A stretch of 51,088 nt of DNA from NCBI GenBank assembly GCA_902492005.1, contig CABUJV010000010.1, positions 1-51,088 on the forward strand, read 5' to 3'. The first letter of the stretch is position 1, and each line of letters opens with the position of its first letter. The position numbers were made by a program, and so were the translations under genes. Under the pieces are notes generated by a model. It did not search any database and was not told the origin of the DNA. It saw nothing but the letters and a program-made list of their open reading frames with translations. Of this stretch, positions 6,701-13,207 are shown one piece after another. This stretch comes from an uncultured Eubacteriales bacterium (GTDB lineage Bacteria; Bacillota; Clostridia; Oscillospirales; Oscillospiraceae).

Positions 6701-8501
6701 AGGTAAAGCTCTCGCCGTTCACCGTATCGCTGGCACGGGACAGTAGGGCCGCGTTCCGGGTGGCGGTGCCGGTCACCGTAATGGTGGCGCTGCCCTGCCC
6801 CACGCAGGTCACCAGGCCGGTGTCGGGCCCCACTGTGGCCACGCTCTCGTCACTGGAGGTAAAGCGCAGGTCAGAGAAGTCATACCCATCCAAAGAAGGA
6901 ATCAGGGTGAAGGCGTCGCCCACCGCCGGTGGCCCGCTCAGAGGCTCCGTCGGGACAAGCGGCACCACAAAGTCGGTGGAAGGCAGCGCGGCTCCGAAGG
7001 CCGTGATCACATCCGCCGTGCGGCTGACCACACCGGCCCCGTCGTCCTGCCCGTCGGCGCTGCCCACATCGCACCAGATGCAGAACATCGCGCCGGCGGG
7101 GTCCGAGATTGTGCCGCCCTGGAAGGCGGTATAGTCAAACCCGGCCGCCTTGTTGGCACTGCACTGCCAGGAGCTGTTGCCCAGGACCCAATAGTAGTCG
7201 CCGTGGGTATTGATCATGGCGTGGCCCTGACCGGCGATGGTGGAAGCGGAGGCCACGTCATAACCGCTCCAGCCGGAGCTCCAATAGCAGACCTGGATAT
7301 CGGGGTCGATCGCATAGCTTGTATCATTATTATAGTAGATGCCGTCGTTAAAGGCCCGGGGGGTCATGCCGTATTCCTTTATAATCCCGGCGGCGGCGTT
7401 CAGGTAATCCGCAAATTCCGGATACTCGCCGGAACGGTAAAGACCCGCAAAGCCCATGGTGGTCAGATCATTGGCATATTCGTCCGCGCCGATGTTAAAA
7501 TATTCGACGCCCTGGCCGGCAAAATATTCCGCGTATTTGTCCACGATACCCAGCGCAAAAGCCACGGCCTCGGCGTTCCCCAGGTCAATGGAGCTCTTGG
7601 AGCCGGAATACCGGAACTGCGGGAATTCCTCCAGAATCGCCCCCATATGGCCCGGAGTATTGATGCAGGGGACGATCTCGATGCCTTTCCGGTTGGCGTA
7701 GTCAATGATCTCGTCCATCTCGGACTGCGTCAGATACTGGCCGGAACCGTCGGGATACTTGCCGCCGTCGCTGTACCCGTCGCCCAAAGCTTCCGCAAGG
7801 TTGTAGCTCGTGGTCCCGCTCACCACCGGCTGCGTACCGCTGAGTTCGTTTTCCACAGAGGTGCTGCCCTCGGGCTCACTCACCACAGGCTCGCTCTCCA
7901 CAGGGGCGCTGGTCTCCGCGGGTGCGCCGGTCTCCGCGGGGGCGCTCTCCACAGGGGCACCGGTCTCCGCGGGGGTGCTGGTCTCCACGGGGGCGCCGGT
8001 TTCCGCGGGGGCGCTCTCCACTGGAGCGCTGGTCTCCGCGGGGGCGCTCTCCACAGGGGCGCCGGTCTCCGCGGGGGCGCTCTCCACGGGGGCACCGGTC
8101 TCCGCGGGGGCGCTCTCCACTGGAGCGCTGGTCTCCACGGGGGCGCCGGTCTCCGCGGGGGCGCTCTCCACTGGAGCGCTGGTCTCCACGGGGGCGCTCA
8201 TCACAGCCGGCGCGCCGTATGGGGTGACCACCATATCATCCAATGCAAACCGGAACCCCTGGTTATCCGAAAGATAGAGTTCCAGCTGATTGTACCCGGC
8301 GGCATCCATCGTATCAATTATCTTCTTGATATTCTCGACAGAGAAATACTTTCGGCCGGCATCCAGATGTACGATTTTATAAAATGCATTCGTGCTCCCG
8401 CCCGCGGCAAACGCACCGGCAGGAATCATACCAAGCAGCATCACTACGCACAGTAACGCTGCAACCGCACGGGACCTTCCCTTGGTGGATACACTCCTCA
8501 T
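3711..8501 (-). CDS. Secreted GH20 lacto-N-biosidase/hexosaminidase-like surface protein with an intradomain repeat insert
   Basis: A 1596-residue secreted protein. A signal peptide (residues 1-33, ending GAFAAG) precedes a family-20 glycoside hydrolase barrel. The opening (HLDAGRKYF, SDNQGFRFALDDM, residues 45-90) and the continuation (YLTQSEMDEIIDYAN, PCINTPGHMGAIL, FNIGADEYAND) match lacto-N-biosidase-type GH20 enzymes; Asp340-Glu341 is the expected catalytic pair. Residues about 97-231 are a low-complexity insert between them. A Big_2-like Ig domain (near residues 550-600) and long beta-rich modules follow. There is no SLH, LPXTG or lipobox anchor. The expected role is cleaving N-acetylhexosamine-containing glycans outside the cell. 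The ATG at 8501 has AAGGGAGG eight bases upstream. The stop overlaps the precursor's ribosome site. Confidence 0.88.
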   Translation of the reverse strand: MRSVSTKGRSRAVAALLCVVMLLGMIPAGAFAAGGSTNAFYKIVHLDAGRKYFSVENIKKIIDTMDAAGYNQLELYLSDNQGFRFALDDMVVTPYGAPAVMSAPVETSAPVESAPAETGAPVETSAPVESAPAETGAPVESAPAETGAPVESAPAETSAPVESAPAETGAPVETSTPAETGAPVESAPAETGAPAETSAPVESEPVVSEPEGSTSVENELSGTQPVVSGTTSYNLAEALGDGYSDGGKYPDGSGQYLTQSEMDEIIDYANRKGIEIVPCINTPGHMGAILEEFPQFRYSGSKSSIDLGNAEAVAFALGIVDKYAEYFAGQGVEYFNIGADEYANDLTTMGFAGLYRSGEYPEFADYLNAAAGIIKEYGMTPRAFNDGIYYNNDTSYAIDPDIQVCYWSSGWSGYDVASASTIAGQGHAMINTHGDYYWVLGNSSWQCSANKAAGFDYTAFQGGTISDPAGAMFCIWCDVGSADGQDDGAGVVSRTADVITAFGAALPSTDFVVPLVPTEPLSGPPAVGDAFTLIPSLDGYDFSDLRFTSSDESVATVGPDTGLVTCVGQGSATITVTGTATRNAALLSRASDTVNGESFTSTYDLTVRDAVEAAETREITVAVGATAADTIADANYAGSYTTGDESIATVTVTGTDGSESTTNYGEAHVTYNDLLGRNSTRASTGYYVKVGESYYPLYATRTSSGIFSITYTYTWYYSTDNGSSFTQYGNQERTQNTFNTPSITVYRASGSAAVPASTTVTFTGHSAGTTSVVIGNVQYIITVTPEDLSFVTPQTVEFWITNRRVTTTEGTSMAIYADAPGVYSEDGALFRDLVPATGTSDGNGMVFWKGTRLDSSHTQTTTSLDQTKSGTDFTRIRYWDGAWAYSGDGTAWTNVAYGDQIVAYYLQKTDVTTEVETQVVDWGVVPSTSYNSSNFVLVDFAVKYESGEQTPSAFPVAKTMAFHCDPNATTTVHQYGGDRYTWYHNYREIGMIRAEETEDYEVYMITVRATNDNQSTQVASNAQYATSYAYNGIEKVVWVDDPANLGDFADESLRYTNISGEMLYKEGGDPVVPGLEIFNRHGMLVTYYVRTKATEDSLTVRYVDQTADAEFYSYHIAVAGGTLFDAGIGLGDPWKGDLVHGAVTNLQGKTQTVSADLDTMPAIGAQYRYSGYTCVRVERSEDGKTVSLYYTFGDNAASFVMDYGLPLTITPQDLGLTGGWTSVTVSGARYGTAEVAVGEGLVYTPTEILQGVERLTLTLTDDTGPATHTIYIYPATTVYYEENVVETTGSVTAMQNTARLGSDSNNYGFDDAYAGFQNISMGGSRTITASGELGSTAPKAEFTFTGTGFDLISETARDSAAIFVTVKDSSGAVVGQHMVYNYYGLEYQADGTWTQKDNGTLYQIPVMRVTGLDHGTYTVTVEVPSIALLGGGNVDFVLDAVRIYDTLSPEPAGYASDGENAPKYYEVRDLLLEAYADKKDEFGTVTIDGKDTGVTYDEYQQYGPNNEVYLSAGQSVSIPVAVTGTPADVQLGLRLASGTTGTVTVNEKEIALDTATDLYYTISLSDTLEIHAGEGNAGMISVTTLKVTGGATVAAQ
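7884..8198 (-). repeat. In-frame minisatellite coding for an Ala/Pro/Glu/Thr/Ser linker
   Basis: This is a tandem array inside the GH20 gene. Six copies of an 11-residue unit ([G/S]APVESAPAET, 33 bp) are interspersed with 18-bp units such as GAPVET, SAPVET, STPAET and GAPAET. All units are multiples of three, so copy-number change would keep the frame. The array is free of stops in several other frames, which produces long spurious reading frames on both strands. Confidence 0.9.
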
Positions 8502-8618
8502 AGTCTCTTCCTCCCTTGTGTCTCGCCGTCCAAGGTCCTTTTTGACCGGATGGGCAGCCTTTTTCGCCGGAAACAAAAGCTGAAAGCCAGTAAAAGCTTG
8601 AATCACATTATTTGTATT

Positions 8619-8647
8619 AGTATATCACAGTCTTTTTCCAAATTCAA
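8619..8647 (-). promoter_or_regulatory. Sigma-A-type promoter of the GH20/RiPP operon
   Basis: On the minus strand, TTGAAT (8647-8642), a 17-base spacer and TATACT (8624-8619), with a TG one base before the -10 (extended -10). It gives a leader of roughly 110 bases before the ATG at 8501. No other good promoter was seen upstream of the peptide and maturation genes, so it probably drives all of them. Confidence 0.7.
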
Positions 8648-8735
8648 GAATTCCCGCCCGCAAAACTCACAAATCTATCACTTTTTTCTCGCATACACTT
8701 TTCCAATTTGCCGTTCACTCTTTTATTTTAAATCG

Positions 8736-8762
8736 AAAATGTCACGTACCTGGTTACATTTT
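8736..8762. promoter_or_regulatory. Inverted repeat in the divergent intergenic region (candidate operator)
   Basis: AAAATGTCAC (8736-8745) and GTTACATTTT (8753-8762) form ten-base arms with one mismatch and a seven-base spacer. It lies between the divergent GH20 and VWA promoters. The half-site AAAATGTAAC recurs in the leader of the 1874-residue SLH protein (27731-27740, minus). The whole 8502-8933 gap holds two promoters and this repeat and no gene. Confidence 0.5.
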
Positions 8763-8803
8763 AAAATTATGTGGAAAAATCTTTCATTTTGCGTCTTTTT
8801 CAG

Positions 8804-8832
8804 TTGCCCTTCCAAAACCGCTATGCTATAAT
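8804..8832 (+). promoter_or_regulatory. Sigma-A-type promoter of the VWA/SLH gene
   Basis: TTGCCC (8804-8809), a 17-base spacer and a consensus TATAAT (8827-8832). The start codon is about 95 bases downstream of the expected transcript start. Confidence 0.75.
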
Positions 8833-8933
8833 TTACTCACTTATATGTGTTCCTTGTGTGCCGTCAGGCGGCGATTCGTCCGCAGATTCCAATGGAATGG
8901 CACCGAATGACCACTGTAAATGGAGGTAGTATT

Positions 8934-11285
8934 ATGCGAAAGCACAGGTTTTTGGCCGTATTGTTGGCCGTCGTGATGCTGCTGGGCATGTTTCCTTCTG
9001 CACTGGCTGCGGGCGACAAGGTTCTTCTCGACCCCGAAGCCATCTCTTATCCCAGCGGCATCACACTGGACAAGGACGCCGGAGGATTTACCACCGGACG
9101 CAGAACATCCATTACCCTCTCCCTCACCGCGCCTGAGAACAAGGCCCCCATCGCCATCGAGTTTGTTCTCGACTGCACCCAGAGTCTGATGGTGGACGAG
9201 CAGACCGGCCTGCCCTTCATCACCAGCTGCGCCAGCGCGGTTGCGGAGAGCTTCGCAGACAAAAACGTGTATGTGGGCGTAACCGGCTTTTCCAACGACG
9301 CCGCCGAGCTCTACGCCATGCAGCAATTCGATGCGGAAGCCGCAGAGACGTTGGAAACCGAGACCTTCCGCAATGCGGTGGCCGCCCTCATCGGAAAGAC
9401 CGGCACCAACGTACAGGCCGGCATCCGGGCCGGTCTGGCCAGTCTGGCGGAAGGCGCTGAAGCCGCCGGCATTCCCGCAGAACGCCGTTATCTGGTGCTG
9501 ATCACCGACGGCGGCAGCTTCTGGTGGCTGGACGGCGCAGGCAATCCCGCCAACGCCAGCGCCAACGGCGTTCCCATGCAGAACAACGACGCCGCCGAGC
9601 TGTGCATCGGCGGACACGGCGACGCTCTGGCGGCTGACTTTGACGCTCTGATGGCCGCCGCCGATATGGACGCCGCCCCCGCCGCCTATACCTCGACGGA
9701 CGGCGAGGCCCTGGCCGATGTGCTGAACCAAATCGCCGCCAACGGCGATTACACCAACTTTGAAAAGGGCGTCTATTACGCCGCCAAGGAGCTGGACACC
9801 CTGGCCGGCCAGGCCAATCTCATCACCGTGGGATTCCCCTACTACAGCCAGGACGAACGGCTGGATCCGCTCACCACACTGGCCGGCGGCTTTGTGGGCT
9901 ATGCCGTGGAGCAGAGCCTGGACAGCTCCTTCATCGCCTCCAGCAAAGACGAAGTGGCCGGTCAGATCGCCACGATCATGGACGGCATCTACTCCGAGTC
10001 CCAGGTCATCGTCCCCGCAGGCAGCACCGTTACCGACTTCCTGGGGTATGAGACCGAGCCCGAAGCCTACAATTTCAACCTGGAGACCAGCCAGTCTATT
10101 ACCCTGACCGTCAAGAAAAATGGCCAGCAGATCGGCTTTGACGCCCAGAAGCTGCCCGCCGACGGCAGCAACAAGCTCGCCTTCCAGACCGCCGAGGGCG
10201 CACCCATCTATGAGCTGGAATATTTCCCCGCCGAGGACGGCACAGAGCGGCTGGTGCTGACGCTGGGCGACGACATTTCCAGAGACGACATCGTCACGCT
10301 TACTTACACCGCCCGTCTGGCGAGCCGCGATACCTCCCGAGGGCGGCATTATGTGGACCCCAACGTGACGGCCTATCTGACCCCCGCCGGGACGGATGAA
10401 CCGCTTCTCTTCCCCGTGCCCACCCTGAGCTACTACATCGGCGGCGGCACCACCCCCACCGATCCTCCGATCGACATCCTCGATCCTGAGACCCCGCTGG
10501 CTCCCCTTCCCGAACTGAACACCGAGGACCACTACGCGTATATCATCGGCCGCGACGACGGCCTGTCTCACCCGGAAGCCAGCATTACCCGCGCCGAGGT
10601 GGCCACCATCTTCTTCCGGATGCTTACCGAGGAATCCCGCAATCAACTGTGGACCACCACGAACCCCTACTCCGACGTGGCCCCTGAAAACTGGTACAAC
10701 AATGCCGTCTCCACCCTCACCGGCTCCGGTGTCATCACCGGCAAGCCCGGTAATCTCTTCGACCCTGACGCCAGCATCACCCGTGCCGAGTTCGCCACCA
10801 TCGCCGTCCGCTTCTTTGGAGGCGAATATGAGGGCGACGACCTGTTTACCGACATCGCCGGCCACTGGGCCAACAAGTACATTAACCGCGCCGCCATTCT
10901 GGGCCTTATCAACGGCAAAGGCGACGGTACCTTTGATCCCAATGCCAACATTACCCGCGCCGAGGCCATGGCCATCATGAACCGCACCCTGGGCCGCAAG
11001 CCCAACGCTGACCATATGCTGCCCAATATGATCACTTGGGAGGACAACCTGGACGCCTCCAAGTGGTACTACGCCGACGTACAGGAAGCCACCAACTCCC
11101 ATGACTTCGATGTCGCCACCGAAGGCGCCGAGCAATACGAGGTCTGGACCGCCCTGCTGCCGGTCCGTGATTGGGCCGCGCTGGAGCGCGAGTGGTCGGA
11201 GAGCAACTCCTCCTCCAATCCAGGCGATGTGGTCTCCGGCCTTCATCCCGGGACGGAGTCCGAACCCGAAACTCCAATCGAATGA
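8934..11285 (+). CDS. Secreted VWA-domain protein with SLH anchor
   Basis: A 783-residue exported protein. The signal peptide (MRKHRFLAVLLAVVMLLGMF, cleavage near SALAAG) precedes a von Willebrand A domain beginning around residue 55. The metal-site motif reads FVLDCTQSLM, a DxTxS variant of the usual DxSxS. Further VWA features are GKTGTNVQAGI and LITDGGSFWW. A beta-rich linker leads to three SLH motifs (about residues 530-690), recognisable by ITRAEVATIFFRM, ITRAEFATIAVRF and ITRAEAMAIMNRT, which should bind secondary wall polymer. The ATG at 8934 has GGAGG seven bases upstream. It is probably monocistronic, with a strong terminator just downstream. The ligand is unknown; adhesion or surface assembly is an inference. 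Confidence 0.9.
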   Translation: MRKHRFLAVLLAVVMLLGMFPSALAAGDKVLLDPEAISYPSGITLDKDAGGFTTGRRTSITLSLTAPENKAPIAIEFVLDCTQSLMVDEQTGLPFITSCASAVAESFADKNVYVGVTGFSNDAAELYAMQQFDAEAAETLETETFRNAVAALIGKTGTNVQAGIRAGLASLAEGAEAAGIPAERRYLVLITDGGSFWWLDGAGNPANASANGVPMQNNDAAELCIGGHGDALAADFDALMAAADMDAAPAAYTSTDGEALADVLNQIAANGDYTNFEKGVYYAAKELDTLAGQANLITVGFPYYSQDERLDPLTTLAGGFVGYAVEQSLDSSFIASSKDEVAGQIATIMDGIYSESQVIVPAGSTVTDFLGYETEPEAYNFNLETSQSITLTVKKNGQQIGFDAQKLPADGSNKLAFQTAEGAPIYELEYFPAEDGTERLVLTLGDDISRDDIVTLTYTARLASRDTSRGRHYVDPNVTAYLTPAGTDEPLLFPVPTLSYYIGGGTTPTDPPIDILDPETPLAPLPELNTEDHYAYIIGRDDGLSHPEASITRAEVATIFFRMLTEESRNQLWTTTNPYSDVAPENWYNNAVSTLTGSGVITGKPGNLFDPDASITRAEFATIAVRFFGGEYEGDDLFTDIAGHWANKYINRAAILGLINGKGDGTFDPNANITRAEAMAIMNRTLGRKPNADHMLPNMITWEDNLDASKWYYADVQEATNSHDFDVATEGAEQYEVWTALLPVRDWAALEREWSESNSSSNPGDVVSGLHPGTESEPETPIE

Positions 11286-11300
11286 CAACCAAGCCATACG

Positions 11301-11340
11301 AACAGGCCCGGCTTTCTACAGAAAGCCGGGCCTGTTTTTT
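11301..11340. terminator. Terminator of the VWA/SLH gene, shared with the converging ABC exporter gene
   Basis: AACAGGCCCGGCTTTC (11301-11316) pairs perfectly with GAAAGCCGGGCCTGTT (11321-11336) around a TACA loop and is followed by a T-run on the plus strand. The ABC exporter stop codon (11339-11341) abuts it on the other strand. Confidence 0.9.
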
Positions 11341-13144
11341 ATGGTCTGACTGTGTTCTGCCCTTTCCTGTACCGGGTCCCGTAACGAGACTCCAGCTCCT
11401 CTGCCGTAACCTCCTCCAGCCGCGTATCCCGAATCCGGTAGACATGGCTGCACAGGGAAAATACGGTCGGCCGGTGGCTCGTGACAACACAGGTGCGTCT
11501 TGGGGCATCGGTCAGTAAATTTTGCAGGACTTGACGCTCCGTCTCCACATCCAAAGCCGAGGTGGCCTCGTCCAGAAGCAGAATCGGCGCGTTCCGGACC
11601 AGCGCCCGGGCAATGGACAGCCGCTGGTTCTGCCCTTCTGAAAGGCCCGCCCCCTGCTCCCCCAACACGGTGTGGATTCCCTCAGGGAGACGGCTGACAA
11701 ATGTATCGGCGCAGGCAATTTTCAATGCGGCCATGATCTCCTCGTCGGTTGCCTCCGGCCGCAGCATCCGCATACTGTCCGCAATCGTCCCGGAGAAGAC
11801 GGCCTTTTCCTGCGGCACATAAGAAAACAGCGGCCGGGCGGCAGGGGTGAGCGGCAACGGCAGCTCCCCTTCGGCCGCGATGTACCCTTTCCCCGTCTGC
11901 GGACGGACCAGGCTGAGCAGAAGGCGGAGCAGGGTCGTCTTCCCGTCGCCCGAGGCCCCCATCAGAGCCACGATCTCCCCCGGGCGGGCCGTCAGCGTGA
12001 TCTCCCGCAGGACCGGCTCCTCCGGCCGGTAGCCGAAGCAGATATTTTCCAGCCGAATCGTCAGGCCCGTCCTGCCGGCGGCAGCCTGCATTCGTTCCAC
12101 CTGGGCGGTCACCTCCGGCTCGGCCTCCGGTTCAGCGGGCAGGTCCAGCACCGCCAGGATGCGTCCGGCGGAGACGGTGGCCGAGATGGCCCCGGGTACC
12201 AGCCCGACCAGCACGGAAAAGCTGGCGGAGAGCTGCCCCGCCAACTGGAGGAACATGACCATCAGCGCCAGGTCGATCCGCCCGGTCCAGAGCCGGTAGA
12301 CCCCCCAGGCCAGACAGGTATAGGACACGGCCTGGCCGACCAGAGACAGAAAGGAGGAGATCACGATGGAGAATTGATTGAACTCCAGGCTGGCCTCCTG
12401 GTACCGCCGCTGCACCCCCAGCAGGCGGCGGCTGAACGGCTCGATCAGGTTGAAGGCCTTGATGGACTGGAGATTCTGGAGCGTCTCTTCATGGAAGGCC
12501 ATCAGATCGCTGCTGACGGCCCGCACCTGTTTCTGGTGACCCCGCATCTTTCCCACTAGGATGCGGGAAACGCCCAGCGTGACCGGCGCGCTGAGCAGCG
12601 CCAAGCCCGCCATGACCGGGTCATACCGCAGGATGAGAGCCAGACAGGCGGCAAACTGAAACAGCCGGATGACCAGGCTTGGCAGCAGACTGAACACGCT
12701 GGCCGCCACCGTGCTCACGTCGCTGGTCAGGCGGTTGAGCAGATCGCCGGAGTGGTAGTTCAGCAGGGCCTGCCACTCCGCGCGGAGGAACCGCCGGAAA
12801 AGATCGGCCTGCATCTCATTCTGGATTTTCAGATTGATCCTGGCGGAGATGCGGCTGTTGACGGCACCGAGACCGATGGAGGCCAGTCCCAACAGGATGT
12901 AGAGCCCGGCCAGCAGCAGCACGTCCCGCCAGGGCCCGCGCGCCTCCACCACGGCGGAGGTCAGTTCTCGGGACAGCAGACTGCCGCCCAGTCCCAGCGA
13001 CGCTGCAGCCAGCCCCAGCACCATGTAGAGCAGGATCTGCCCCCGGTAGCGCCGCGCATATTGATCGATCCAGCCCAGCTCCTGGAGCATCTCCTTGAGG
13101 TAACCCTCCCGCAGCTTGCTCCAGACCTTTTTCAGTACCGTCAA
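11339..13144 (-). CDS. ABC exporter, fused permease and ATPase
   Basis: A 601-residue half-transporter, expected to work as a dimer. Six transmembrane helices occupy about residues 40-310, with a coupling segment HEETLQNLQSIKAF. The nucleotide-binding domain has Walker A GASGDGKTT (near 393), signature LSEGQNQR, Walker B ILLLDEATSALD and the switch SHRPTVF. There is no C39 peptidase domain. The best start is a TTG at 13144 with GGAGGAGG seven bases upstream; an ATG at 13186 would lie inside the preceding terminator hairpin. It follows the polysaccharide operon, so export of a lipid-linked sugar or another cell-surface product is possible. The substrate cannot be told from sequence, and a role for the RiPP peptide is not excluded. 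Confidence 0.88.
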   Translation of the reverse strand: MTVLKKVWSKLREGYLKEMLQELGWIDQYARRYRGQILLYMVLGLAAASLGLGGSLLSRELTSAVVEARGPWRDVLLLAGLYILLGLASIGLGAVNSRISARINLKIQNEMQADLFRRFLRAEWQALLNYHSGDLLNRLTSDVSTVAASVFSLLPSLVIRLFQFAACLALILRYDPVMAGLALLSAPVTLGVSRILVGKMRGHQKQVRAVSSDLMAFHEETLQNLQSIKAFNLIEPFSRRLLGVQRRYQEASLEFNQFSIVISSFLSLVGQAVSYTCLAWGVYRLWTGRIDLALMVMFLQLAGQLSASFSVLVGLVPGAISATVSAGRILAVLDLPAEPEAEPEVTAQVERMQAAAGRTGLTIRLENICFGYRPEEPVLREITLTARPGEIVALMGASGDGKTTLLRLLLSLVRPQTGKGYIAAEGELPLPLTPAARPLFSYVPQEKAVFSGTIADSMRMLRPEATDEEIMAALKIACADTFVSRLPEGIHTVLGEQGAGLSEGQNQRLSIARALVRNAPILLLDEATSALDVETERQVLQNLLTDAPRRTCVVTSHRPTVFSLCSHVYRIRDTRLEEVTAEELESRYGTRYRKGQNTVRP

Positions 13145-13160
13145 ACCATCGCCTCCTCCG

Positions 13161-13199
13161 TAAAAAGAAGCCGCCGCACCAGGCATCAGGCGGCGGCTC
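13161..13199 (-). terminator. Terminator at the end of the tyrosine-kinase operon
   Basis: On the minus strand, GAGCCGCCGC pairs with GCGGCGGCTTC around a 12-base loop, followed directly by TTTTTA. It separates the polysaccharide regulatory genes from the ABC exporter, whose ribosome binding site begins three to four bases later. Confidence 0.75.
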
Positions 13200-13207
13200 C
13201 AGACCGG

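Noticed and set aside
7884..8198. CRISPR-like regular repeats
   Set aside because: The units are contiguous without unique spacers, in frame with the GH20 gene, and no cas genes are near.
3789..8456. Long open frames on the plus strand opposite the GH20 gene (up to 863 codons)
   Set aside because: They mirror the GC-rich third-position pattern and the repeat array of the real gene, lack ribosome sites and signal peptides, and show no family motifs.
8841..11297. An 818-codon open frame antisense to the VWA/SLH gene
   Set aside because: The plus frame has a signal peptide, VWA and SLH motifs and a promoter; the antisense frame is Gly/Val/Gln-rich shadow sequence.
11339..13144. Dedicated RiPP exporter
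   Set aside because: It lacks a C39 peptidase domain and lies behind the polysaccharide operon, 2.8 kb past another gene on the far side of the GH20 gene; a link to the peptide is possible but unsupported.
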